Part shown: one piece after another, positions 1-7,098 of the stretch
Position numbering within the stretch: the first letter of the stretch is position 1
Layout of the letters: each line of letters begins with the position of its first letter
From: Candidatus Dojkabacteria bacterium
GTDB lineage: Bacteria > Patescibacteriota > Dojkabacteria > B142 > OLB20
Assembly (NCBI GenBank): GCA_020429485.1
Contig: JAGQLK010000020.1
Span: 1 to 11,860 of the forward strand
Direction: 5' to 3'
DNA length: 11,860 nucleotides
Made by a program: the position numbers and the translations under genes
The notes under the pieces: generated by a model
What the model was told of the DNA's origin: nothing
Seen by the model: only the letters and a program-made list of their open reading frames with translations
Database searches by the model: none

Positions 1-101
1 TGATGCTTTCCTCCAAGAGTTAAAAAGCCATCACCAAAGCCGTCTCTAATAGAAACAAGTTCAATATTTGTTAAGTCTTTTACATTAACTCTTTGTATCA
101 T
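1..101 (-). CDS. Transketolase C-terminal subunit, 5' end only (partial)
   Basis: This is the first 33 codons of a gene that leaves the window. From ATG at 101 the protein starts MIQRVNVKDLTNIELVSIRD and continues with GFGDGFLTLGGKH. The stretch S-I-R-D-G-F-G-D-G-F-L-T-L-G fits the opening of split-type transketolase C-terminal subunits (S/T-R-D-G-F/Y-G-x-x-L-x-x-L-G), which carry the pyrimidine-binding and C-terminal domains and pair with the N-terminal subunit to form the two-carbon transferase. The start lies inside the 3' end of the preceding transketolase N-terminal gene (17-bp overlap, different frame), which implies translational coupling and an equimolar complex. No Shine-Dalgarno sequence precedes the ATG. 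The call rests on a short stretch plus strong context. Confidence 0.85.
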   Translation of the reverse strand, partial: MIQRVNVKDLTNIELVSIRDGFGDGFLTLGGKH

Positions 102-918
102 AGCTATTTAATTCATTTAATGCTTGAGTTAATTCATCATTAGAAGGAACCTTGCCATGCCATTCCCATTTATTTTCCATAAAACTTACTCCTTTACCAG
201 GAATTGTATTGGCAATAATAATTGTAGGCTTCTTCTTAGTTTCTTTTGCATTAATAAATGCAGAAGTAATTTCATTAAAGTTATGTCCATCTATTTCAAT
301 AGCGTTCCAATTGAATGCATTCCATTTATCTGCTATTGGATCTATGGGTAACACATCATTACTATCACCTGATAGTTGAATATTATTTCTATCTAATATA
401 AAAACTAAATTATCAAGTTGAAGTTTACTAGCTACTAGAGCTGCTTCCCAAACTGATCCTTCATTGGATTCGCCGTCACCTAATACACAATATGTCCTCC
501 AATCTCTAGCATCTATTTTGGCTGCAAGTGCCATACCTAGAGCAATTGAAGTTCCCTGTCCCAAGGATCCACCAGTTGTTTCAACACCAATTTCCAGATT
601 TCTAACTGTGTGTCCTTCCATTCTAGATCCGAACTTTCGAAGTGTTAACAACTCATCCTTTTGAAAAAAACCTGCTTCAGCTAAAGTGGCATATAAAACA
701 GGCACCATATGAGCAGCTGATAGAACAAATCTATCCCTATCAACCATTTTGGGATCTTGTGGATTAACTCTCATTTCTTTGAAATATAGAGCAGTCATGA
801 CATCTGCTATTCCCATTGCACCGCCAGTATGCCCTGAACCAGCAGCATTTAGCATTGTTACAATGCTTTTGCGAATATTATTAGCTTTCTGTTGTAAATC
901 TTGGACGTCGACTTCCAT
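85..918 (-). CDS. Transketolase N-terminal subunit (thiamine diphosphate-binding)
   Basis: A 277-aa cytoplasmic subunit of split transketolase, the usual length for this half enzyme. It would bind thiamine diphosphate and Mg2+ and, with the downstream C-terminal subunit, move two-carbon units between sugar phosphates in the non-oxidative pentose phosphate pathway. Visible motifs are GSGHTGG (27-33, His30), SAAH (67-70, in place of the commoner S-K/N-G-H), EGH (101-103), GVETTGGSLGQG (111-122) and the cofactor motif GDGE (147-150) followed 30 residues later by DRNN (176-179). Asp148, Asn178 and Ile180 correspond to the metal ligands known in E. coli transketolase. PGKGVSFMENKWEWHGK (240-256) is the usual C-terminal signature. 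It starts at ATG 918, has no Shine-Dalgarno sequence, has a good promoter just upstream, and overlaps the next gene by 17 bp. Confidence 0.95.
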   Translation of the reverse strand: MEVDVQDLQQKANNIRKSIVTMLNAAGSGHTGGAMGIADVMTALYFKEMRVNPQDPKMVDRDRFVLSAAHMVPVLYATLAEAGFFQKDELLTLRKFGSRMEGHTVRNLEIGVETTGGSLGQGTSIALGMALAAKIDARDWRTYCVLGDGESNEGSVWEAALVASKLQLDNLVFILDRNNIQLSGDSNDVLPIDPIADKWNAFNWNAIEIDGHNFNEITSAFINAKETKKKPTIIIANTIPGKGVSFMENKWEWHGKVPSNDELTQALNELNSYDTKS

Positions 919-938
919 TATGAGCAGGTTATGATTTC

Positions 939-966
939 ATTATAAGAGAATTTAAGAGAGAAACAA
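939..966 (-). promoter_or_regulatory. Putative sigma-70-type promoter for the transketolase genes
   Basis: In the 50-bp gap after the FG-GAP gene, the minus strand carries a perfect TATAAT at 944-939. A TTGTTT (3 of 6 matches to TTGACA) lies at 966-961 with a 16-bp spacer. Transcription would start near 932, leaving a leader of about 14 nt before the ATG at 918. This suggests the transketolase pair can be expressed independently of the upstream surface-protein genes. It is inferred from the consensus match only. Confidence 0.5.
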
Positions 967-968
967 AT

Positions 969-3575
969 CTATTTCTTTTCCTTCTTCTTTTTCTTCTTAT
1001 AGTAGGCAGCAAATAAGAATATAAGCACTATTACTAATATGACCAGACAGCAGCAAATAAAAAAGAAGTTTGAGCTTTCATTTGTTTGTTCAACAGTTAC
1101 CTCATCACCTGTCTCTGGCAAATCCATTAATTCAGGTTGGTTTTCTACCTGATCAATTATCATATCCTCTATTTCTTCTTGCATTTCATTCTGTACAGCA
1201 AGGTCTAGATCGTCCTCATCTGTACCACTAAGCAAACTTTTCAGTTCATCTGGGAAGTTTTCAATCCCAATTATGAAGAAAAGATTTCTAGTACCGGACA
1301 TATTACCTGCTTGATCTACAATATAATATTCAATCTCGTTGTAGGTCCTAGGTAGGCCTGGGTTTTCTATGACTACACTAAATATTCCCTCGCTATTAAC
1401 TTGGGATGAATACGTATTGCCCTGCCACATGAAATAAATTGTGCTATTAGGCTCTGCGTAGCCCTTGATGACAGGTGTCTCAGAGGTGAAATAATAAAAT
1501 AGTGAAGATTGGTTTGGCACATTTGTAATCATACCGATATCAGTGATTACTGGTTCTTCAGCTGTACGATCAATTTTTATAGCTACTTTTTTATAATGCT
1601 CTTGATAAGTGTATTTTATATCCGTATCAACTGCTCGAATATAAATATTGTAATTACCATCAGCAAGTCCTGAGATGTCACAGTCATAATCTTCGTTATT
1701 AGAATCAAATGTTCCATCTGTAGGAGAGCAAGCTTGCCAACTTCCTTGTGGATTATTGCTAGTACTCCATTGAACTAAATCAATGTCAGTAACAGATTCA
1801 GGAGCAGAGATATTTCCTGTGATATTAGTTTCATTATATTCATCTACAGCATCCGCGGTTATTGAATGTGGAAAATTATAAATAATCCAAAGCCTACCAT
1901 TATTGCTTCTCGAAAGTGAATCAGACTCATCCGCCCCAACAATGATATCTGCTCTGCCATCCTCATTTATGTCGGCTGTATCAAGAGTACTTACACCAAA
2001 GAATCTGAGTGACAAACTGCTGTTATTTCCGTCATAGCGATGTAAAATAGTAGATGGATTATTCAACCTATACCATAATCCTTTTTGAGAATAATCTCCT
2101 AGAATAGCCCCATCGACTATATACATAGTTCCACTATTATTGCCATATAAGTCTGTATGACCACCCACTATGTAATCATTATTTCCATCTCCATTCCAAT
2201 CTGCTGATCGTGCTCCTTGATAAATACCTAAGAGATCTCCTTGCGACTCTCCAACAAGCCTGACATTGAGATGATCTTGGAGATCACATGCCTTAGCTGG
2301 ACAAGCTCCACTATTTAGTAGATTTAGTACATTTTTCCCATAGATAATAAACATATTACCTACCTCAGGAACTGTTGGTGTATCTGACCTAAAAGAGCCA
2401 GTAGAGATGTCTAATATATTATCACCATCAATATCTAATATTGTAAAAGCGCTAAATCCAAGCCAAACTTCGCTTGTAGCATCTACTCCTGCGCCTTCAT
2501 TTTCAGGAGCATCTAAACGTAAATCATAGTTATTGTCGTCTGCAAGAGGATGGTGATTGCCAGTTCCAGTGTATCCAGAGAGCTGGTCATTTAATAAGAT
2601 ATAATGAGAGCCACTATCGGGTCTTGAGTTATAGTCTGTGCCAAAGCTTGTACTTATAAAGTCATCTTTTCCATCGGCATTGATATCATACGCAGCCATA
2701 CCAAAGGCACCATAGATATCAGAAGCATTAGCACCATCTATACGAACAGTATAGTTATTTGTATCACTAATCAAGAAGTCATTAGAACCAGGTCCAGCAG
2801 CTGCCATAGTAGCCATAAGGTCATCGTATAGTACAAATGTAGATCCTGAATCTATTATCGCAGCAGAGAATTGATCCTCACCATCATTGAATCTAGAACC
2901 GATGAATAGCTCATCAGAACCATTGTTGTTCATATCTCCAACAGCCAATCCTTGTCTTGCAAGTCGATCATTTGTATTTCCATAGATCATAAACGAATAG
3001 TTATTGCTGTCCGCAAGATCAAGATCATTACCTGTACCTGTCCAAGATGTTAATAGGTCATCATATATCACATATACTGCCCCAGAATTTCCTCCATTTG
3101 CATCAGATAACTGATCACCTATAACCAAATCTTTCTTGTTGTCTCCGTCAAAATCCCCCTGGAATTGCATCATGCCTTGACTACCGATTTCATCACCACT
3201 AAATTCACCCTCGAACTTTAAGTTATAGTGTGCAGGATTAGAAAGATCTAAGTCTGCTAGAGCTAGGTCTTCAAGTAATTCATTATAGATAATGTAAATG
3301 GCTCCATTGTTATTTCTGCTATGACTGTCATTGCGGTAAACAGAGATTATTAGATCAGCTTTGCCATCACTATTCATATCTTCAGTATCGAATGAAAAAC
3401 CAGACCATCCAATACCATCTCCAGATGCAGCTCCATGTATACGAATATTAGAGTTTGCATCGTCTTCGATAAGATATGAACTTATTAATGCATCTACAGC
3501 CGTGGAAAAAATGAAGGTAAGAATACCTGCTATGAATAATGTAGATAAATTAAAGAGGCTTACTCTAAATTTCAT
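969..3575 (-). CDS. Exported seven-repeat FG-GAP (integrin-like) protein with Ig-like domains and LPXTG-type tail
   Basis: An 868-aa exported protein. Residues 1-30 are a signal peptide or N-terminal anchor (basic start, hydrophobic core, V-D-A near 27-29). Seven Asp-rich calcium-loop motifs of the D-x-N/D-x-D/N-G/N type begin at residues 66, 141, 214, 297, 381, 459 and 535, spaced 73-84 apart, as in the FG-GAP repeats that build a seven-bladed propeller (integrin alpha family). Two Ig-like segments follow (about 578-670 and 672-768; D-G-N-Y-N-I-Y-I-R-A-V-D and D-Q-A-G-N-M-S are typical). An acidic stretch, LPETG (819-823), a hydrophobic helix (837-859, with CCC at 841-843) and a lysine tail (860-868) complete it. 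It is probably a cell-surface adhesin or receptor; the ligand is unknown. It lies 18 bp after the permease gene and is the only gene here with a clear AAGGAG site. Confidence 0.88.
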   Translation of the reverse strand: MKFRVSLFNLSTLFIAGILTFIFSTAVDALISSYLIEDDANSNIRIHGAASGDGIGWSGFSFDTEDMNSDGKADLIISVYRNDSHSRNNNGAIYIIYNELLEDLALADLDLSNPAHYNLKFEGEFSGDEIGSQGMMQFQGDFDGDNKKDLVIGDQLSDANGGNSGAVYVIYDDLLTSWTGTGNDLDLADSNNYSFMIYGNTNDRLARQGLAVGDMNNNGSDELFIGSRFNDGEDQFSAAIIDSGSTFVLYDDLMATMAAAGPGSNDFLISDTNNYTVRIDGANASDIYGAFGMAAYDINADGKDDFISTSFGTDYNSRPDSGSHYILLNDQLSGYTGTGNHHPLADDNNYDLRLDAPENEGAGVDATSEVWLGFSAFTILDIDGDNILDISTGSFRSDTPTVPEVGNMFIIYGKNVLNLLNSGACPAKACDLQDHLNVRLVGESQGDLLGIYQGARSADWNGDGNNDYIVGGHTDLYGNNSGTMYIVDGAILGDYSQKGLWYRLNNPSTILHRYDGNNSSLSLRFFGVSTLDTADINEDGRADIIVGADESDSLSRSNNGRLWIIYNFPHSITADAVDEYNETNITGNISAPESVTDIDLVQWSTSNNPQGSWQACSPTDGTFDSNNEDYDCDISGLADGNYNIYIRAVDTDIKYTYQEHYKKVAIKIDRTAEEPVITDIGMITNVPNQSSLFYYFTSETPVIKGYAEPNSTIYFMWQGNTYSSQVNSEGIFSVVIENPGLPRTYNEIEYYIVDQAGNMSGTRNLFFIIGIENFPDELKSLLSGTDEDDLDLAVQNEMQEEIEDMIIDQVENQPELMDLPETGDEVTVEQTNESSNFFFICCCLVILVIVLIFLFAAYYKKKKKKEKK
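1107..1121 (-). other. Candidate sortase recognition motif LPETG
   Basis: These codons encode residues 819-823 of the FG-GAP protein. LPETG followed by a hydrophobic helix and a lysine-rich end is the order of a Gram-positive-type cell-wall sorting signal. The gap between the motif and the helix is 13 polar residues, longer than usual, so processing by a sortase is plausible but unproven. No sortase gene is in the window. Confidence 0.5.
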
Positions 3576-3578
3576 AAA

Positions 3579-3584
3579 CTCCTT
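3579..3584 (-). promoter_or_regulatory. Strong Shine-Dalgarno site for the FG-GAP gene
   Basis: The minus strand reads AAGGAG followed by TTT and the ATG at 3575. The spacing of 3 nt is short, but the match to the anti-Shine-Dalgarno sequence is strong. The other ten starts in this window have no comparable site, so this gene may be singled out for efficient initiation. Confidence 0.65.
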
Positions 3585-3593
3585 ATGTCGAGA

Positions 3594-4880
3594 TTAATCA
3601 AATCTTAATGCTTTGACTGGATCTAATCTTGCAGCCTTAAGTGCAGGATATAGACCTGCGATAATTCCCACAACAATACTTGCGAGAATAATTATCATTG
3701 CAGTAGACCAGTCAAAATGGAAAAAGCTATCAGTAGTGAATCCAATGTTCTCTAATTCTTTTACTATGAATCCATCTGAAAGAGTCATTCCACCAAATAT
3801 AATTATCAGCCCTAAGAAACTTCCAATAAAACCGATAGCCCCAGATTGAATCAGATAGATTAGCATAATCTGGAAATTTGATGCACCTATTGCCTTGTTA
3901 AGTCCGATCTCCTTAGTCTGCTCGTAAATACTCATCACCATAGTGTTGATAATACCTATTGAGGCAACAACAGAAGAAACTACGCCAAATAAGACTAGTA
4001 CAACTGTAATACCTACTGTAATAATATCTAGGAATTCTAAGAAATCGTCTGCTGTGAACGGAGTCAGGTTATAATCTTCTTCAAGAACCGTTTTGAATTC
4101 ATCTACTTTTCCTTCTTTTACGATAATTGAAACTTGATCATATCCAACTGTATTTAGATATTCTTCGCCATCAATAAAACCACCTGCATCAACTAAGACA
4201 TCTAATGCATCATCAACATTTAATACAACATCAATCCTATCAGTACCTGGATCAATGAGGCTGACAATTTCAAATTGGTATTGCTTATCAACCGTATTCT
4301 TGCTTTTTGACGCAAAAATTGTTGCTGTAGATGGCTCAAGTGTTATGAATGTACCTTCTACATCAGCGAAAGTTAAACCAAAAGAGTCTAGAACATTTTT
4401 ACTGATAAATGCTTCACCTGTATCTTTATCGATACTACCCTCATACCCACCAGGAAAATAACTATCGTCTGCATTAACATCAATTCCCCCTACAAAAGCA
4501 GGTGAGAAAGGAATTTCTTCACCCTCAATATATATATCCATTCCTGTGATAATTATTTGTGGATCTACCGATTCAACATCATTCTCTCTTACTAAGTCAT
4601 CTATTAATTCTTGACTGATTATCGTCTGCTCTTTAACTTCTTCAGTTTCATCGGTTTGAGATCCTGAACCAGATAGAAAACCTATATCAAATTTAGTAAC
4701 AAGGACTTCATTAGGATCGAACCTACTAGTAAATTCGTCTACAAGAAGTGACCTTAAATCTTGCATACCAAAAATAATAAAGCTTAATAGAACCACAGAA
4801 ATTGTGATACCAAGACTTGTTAAGAAAGTTCTTAACTTATGTCGAAATATTATACTTAGTGCGAATCTGAATAATGCCAT
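3594..4880 (-). CDS. FtsX/MacB-type ABC transporter permease
   Basis: A 428-aa membrane subunit of a type VII (MacB/LolE/FtsX-like) ABC system. Members of this superfamily work by mechanotransmission, moving substrates or signals outside the membrane rather than through a channel. TM1 is at about 20-40 after a basic start (F-R-H-K-L-R). A large extracytoplasmic periplasmic-core-type domain spans about 41-285. Three helices follow near 286-312, 336-368 and 394-415. The coupling segment EIGLNKAIGAS (324-334) and the ending YPALKAARLDPVKALR (411-426) are family hallmarks. There are no cysteines. The gene starts 2 bp after the ATPase stop codon, so the two are translationally coupled. The FG-GAP gene 18 bp downstream may encode a client or partner, but the substrate cannot be read from sequence. 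Confidence 0.92.
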   Translation of the reverse strand: MALFRFALSIIFRHKLRTFLTSLGITISVVLLSFIIFGMQDLRSLLVDEFTSRFDPNEVLVTKFDIGFLSGSGSQTDETEEVKEQTIISQELIDDLVRENDVESVDPQIIITGMDIYIEGEEIPFSPAFVGGIDVNADDSYFPGGYEGSIDKDTGEAFISKNVLDSFGLTFADVEGTFITLEPSTATIFASKSKNTVDKQYQFEIVSLIDPGTDRIDVVLNVDDALDVLVDAGGFIDGEEYLNTVGYDQVSIIVKEGKVDEFKTVLEEDYNLTPFTADDFLEFLDIITVGITVVLVLFGVVSSVVASIGIINTMVMSIYEQTKEIGLNKAIGASNFQIMLIYLIQSGAIGFIGSFLGLIIIFGGMTLSDGFIVKELENIGFTTDSFFHFDWSTAMIIILASIVVGIIAGLYPALKAARLDPVKALRFD

Positions 4881-4882
4881 TA

Positions 4883-5551
4883 TTATTTCTTATTAATAAA
4901 TTTACCGTCTTTCAAGAATAACTTATCTGGTACTTTATCGATCAACTCTAAATCATGTGTGACAATAACCATAGTTGTCTGTTCCTGTTCATTGAGTTTG
5001 AATAGTAACTCAACAATTTCATTCCCAGTTTTACTGTCTAGATTACCTGTTGGCTCATCTGCTAGAACTATTCTAGGACTAGAAATTAGTGCCCTGGCAA
5101 TAGCTACTCTTTGTGCCTGTCCTCCAGAAAGCTCCTTAGGTCTATGTTCTCTTCTATCATTCAAACCTACTTTATCCAATAAGTACTCTAATCTTTCATG
5201 AGTATCCTTATTACTGTGCTTGCCAGAAAAAATAGTAGGTAAGAGAATGTTTTCAGCTACAGTTAATGAAGGATTTAGATAAAACTGTTGGAAGATAGTC
5301 CCAACAATGTATCTCCTATAAAAATTCGATTCGTATTCTCTAATATCTTTGTTATCCACAATTACTTCTCCCTCGAAATCTCTATCTAAACCACCTAGAA
5401 TACTTAACATTGTAGATTTACCAGAACCAGATGGACCAACTAGAGCAACAATATCTCCTTCGCCCATTTCAAAGCTAACGCCAGCAAGAGCTGTGACAAT
5501 ATTCGACTTACCTAGCTTATATTCTTTTTTGAGTTTTTCTATTTTTAACAT
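4883..5551 (-). CDS. LolD/MacB-type ABC transporter ATPase
   Basis: A 222-aa nucleotide-binding subunit, full length for the LolD/MacB/FtsE-like family. Walker A is GPSGSGKST (39-47), the Q-loop lies at IFQQ (86-89), the signature is LSGGQAQR (141-148), Walker B is IVLADEP (161-167) with catalytic Glu166, the D-loop is GNLD (169-172), and the switch histidine is His199 in VTHD. The protein is cytoplasmic and would power the permease encoded immediately downstream. Its start at ATG 5551 lies beyond a strong intrinsic terminator, so it is the first gene of a new unit (ATPase, permease, FG-GAP protein). A weak GAG about 10 nt upstream of the ATG is the only ribosome-binding candidate. Confidence 0.95.
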   Translation of the reverse strand: MLKIEKLKKEYKLGKSNIVTALAGVSFEMGEGDIVALVGPSGSGKSTMLSILGGLDRDFEGEVIVDNKDIREYESNFYRRYIVGTIFQQFYLNPSLTVAENILLPTIFSGKHSNKDTHERLEYLLDKVGLNDRREHRPKELSGGQAQRVAIARALISSPRIVLADEPTGNLDSKTGNEIVELLFKLNEQEQTTMVIVTHDLELIDKVPDKLFLKDGKFINKK

Positions 5552-5578
5552 TGTTTGCTCAATTAACAGTAATAGAAT

Positions 5579-5584
5579 ATCATA
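5579..5584 (-). promoter_or_regulatory. Putative -10 element for the ABC/FG-GAP unit
   Basis: The minus strand reads TATGAT at 5584-5579, 27 nt upstream of the ATPase start codon and just beyond the terminator. No convincing -35 is present; the matching region is the terminator T-tract. Because the upstream unit appears to terminate, a promoter is expected here, and this is the best match. Confidence 0.35.
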
Positions 5585-5601
5585 TTAAAAATCTTTTGCA
5601 C

Positions 5602-5634
5602 AAAAAAACGACGTACAATAATTATACGTCGTTT
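5602..5634 (-). terminator. Intrinsic terminator after the membrane-protein cluster
   Basis: A perfect 10-bp inverted repeat (AAACGACGTA at 5606-5615 and its complement at 5625-5634) encloses a 9-nt loop. On the minus strand the hairpin runs into seven consecutive T residues (5608-5602, three within the arm). This is a standard Rho-independent terminator, placed 17 nt after the stop codon of the 270-aa gene and before the ABC ATPase gene. Confidence 0.85.
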
Positions 5635-5650
5635 GTGTTTTAATCACTTA

Positions 5651-6463
5651 CTAATTCTTTTCTATGCTTAAATTAGCGATAAATGCATCGCAAAGCGACT
5701 CACCATCATCCCCTTTCGGGATACAAGCCATACTACCTGACACTAATGTTCCAGTACCACATGGAGGTTCTTCCTCCCCAAATACAGATTGACATTTATT
5801 ATTTGCCTGGTAGTCATCTGTATATATATAAGTACCATCAGTATTCATAACCCTATAGACTAGACCCAAATACTCTGTTGCAAGTTCCCTGGAATCCACA
5901 TAGCTAAAATGTTGAGCTTCAGTTGATGGGAAATACCTAACATCAAAACTCTCAGAATTAAAGAAAATATAATATTCTGGAAGATTACATGTTTCATCAT
6001 CTAAATCCTCAATGATAGTCCCTAACGGAACAAAGCCTCTTAAAGTAGCTGTCGAAGGATTAGATGGACACCAGCTAACTGTAGTTTCAAACTCTACCCA
6101 ATTGTTTGGTAATCCAACAACATCTTCGTCATCAGATACTAAGTCTTGATCAGTATTATTTACCTCAGCTATCTCCTCAACTTCGGTAGGTTGGATAGTC
6201 GTTTCTACCTCTGGATCATCTGTGTTCATCTCCTCTGGCTCATCTGAACTCAACAGTAAGTATCCAACAATTCCACCCAAAATCAACACTAATACAAGAA
6301 GAAATAATATTAGCATCATGCTCATATTACTTTTCTTTGCTGTTGATACATTTACGGGGTTAGGCATCGTACTTGATCCAAGGGGTGCCTGTACTGGAGT
6401 ATCCACTGTATTGGCTTCTTGAGCAAATGGAGCTCCTTGGTTTGTTGTGCTGTTATCTTGCAT
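5651..6463 (-). CDS. Single-pass membrane protein, 270 aa, cysteine-containing ectodomain (unknown function)
   Basis: I do not recognise a named family. Residues 1-42 are polar and Q/N/T/P-rich, probably disordered and cytoplasmic. KKSN (43-46) precedes one transmembrane helix (about 48-72), giving an N-in, C-out orientation. An acidic linker (73-118) contains ETTIQPT. The ectodomain (about 119-270) has six cysteines (132, 159, 224, 235, 247, 258) and no others exist in the protein. Its second half, with C-x10-C ... PPCGTGTL ... C-x10-C and a final D-A-F-I-A-N-L-S-I, aligns with the end of the 248-aa protein encoded at 9272-10018. Its anchor, by contrast, is nearly identical to that of the adjacent 197-aa protein, so the gene looks like a mosaic. 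No lipobox or catalytic motif is visible. It is the last gene before the terminator, 22 bp after its neighbour. Confidence 0.8.
   Translation of the reverse strand: MQDNSTTNQGAPFAQEANTVDTPVQAPLGSSTMPNPVNVSTAKKSNMSMMLILFLLVLVLILGGIVGYLLLSSDEPEEMNTDDPEVETTIQPTEVEEIAEVNNTDQDLVSDDEDVVGLPNNWVEFETTVSWCPSNPSTATLRGFVPLGTIIEDLDDETCNLPEYYIFFNSESFDVRYFPSTEAQHFSYVDSRELATEYLGLVYRVMNTDGTYIYTDDYQANNKCQSVFGEEEPPCGTGTLVSGSMACIPKGDDGESLCDAFIANLSIEKN
6231..6370 (-). repeat. Direct repeat copy A: shared anchor-coding segment
   Basis: This 140-bp segment of the 270-aa gene aligns without gaps to 6862-7001 in the 197-aa gene (offset 631) with 9 differences by my count, about 94% identity. It encodes the membrane-proximal KKSN, the helix and the start of the acidic linker. 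Similarity continues more weakly toward both gene starts and is lost in the ectodomain-coding parts. Confidence 0.9.
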
Positions 6464-6485
6464 ATAACCATGAATAATAAATAAA

Positions 6486-7079
6486 CTATAAAGCTAGCAA
6501 CTCAAAATCTCCTTCAATAATGCAGTAACTTGTTCCTGCAGCTACACCATCATCAGTACATTCGTTAAAGCTAAGATTATACATGCTTCCGAGTACGACC
6601 TTAGATAGAACATCATTGTCAATTGCATATATAGAACAACTAGCTAGTTCTTGATTGCATACCTTAAATCCCACATAGTTACTTGGATCTGGTTCATAAC
6701 TTACAGCTTGTACTTGGTAACTTTGATCATATGATATTTCCTCAACATCGTTAACTGGCTCATCTGAGCTTGATGGCTCAACTGTGACTTCAACTTGATC
6801 TACGACTTCTTCCACCGTAGGCTCAACAGTTGTTTCTATTTCCGGTTCATCATTATTTATTTCCTCTGGTTCATCTGAGCTCAACAGTAAGTATCCAACA
6901 ATTCCACCCAAAAGCAAAACTAATACAAGAAGAAATAATATTACCATCATACTCATATTACTTTTCTTTGCTGTTGATACATTTACAGCTTTAGGCATCG
7001 TGTTTGATTCAACCGGTGCCTGCACTTGAGTATTCATTATAGGCTCTCCTTGGGTTGGTGTGTTGTTATCTTGCATCAT
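6486..7079 (-). CDS. Single-pass membrane protein, 197 aa, small four-cysteine ectodomain (unknown function)
   Basis: Unrecognised protein. The polar N-terminus (1-37) is followed by KKSN (38-41), a transmembrane helix (about 42-67), an acidic linker (68-118) with ETTVEPT (82-88), and a short ectodomain (about 119-197) with four cysteines (141, 148, 174, 186). The ectodomain ends in beta-like strands (L-G-S-M-Y-N-L-S-F ... S-Y-C-I-I-E-G-D-F-E-L-L), which could form a small beta-barrel; that is a guess. It starts with two consecutive ATG codons. Alignment with the paralogue at 5651-6463, which begins M-Q-D-N, favours the second one (7076). The gene lies 19 bp after the 324-aa gene and 22 bp before the 270-aa gene. 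Membrane topology is the firm part of this call. Confidence 0.78.
   Translation of the reverse strand: MMQDNNTPTQGEPIMNTQVQAPVESNTMPKAVNVSTAKKSNMSMMVILFLLVLVLLLGGIVGYLLLSSDEPEEINNDEPEIETTVEPTVEEVVDQVEVTVEPSSSDEPVNDVEEISYDQSYQVQAVSYEPDPSNYVGFKVCNQELASCSIYAIDNDVLSKVVLGSMYNLSFNECTDDGVAAGTSYCIIEGDFELLAL
6862..7001 (-). repeat. Direct repeat copy B: shared anchor-coding segment
   Basis: Partner of the repeat at 6231-6370 (9 differences over 140 bp, no gaps). It encodes the anchor helix and flanks of the 197-aa protein. The close DNA identity, including synonymous positions, points to recent duplication or gene conversion. Confidence 0.9.
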
Positions 7080-7098
7080 AGTTATTTATTTAATAATT

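Noticed and set aside
6231..7001. The 140-bp direct repeats as a mobile element or phase-variation invertible segment
   Set aside because: They are in direct orientation, coincide exactly with homologous coding segments, and have no terminal repeats, transposase or recombinase nearby.
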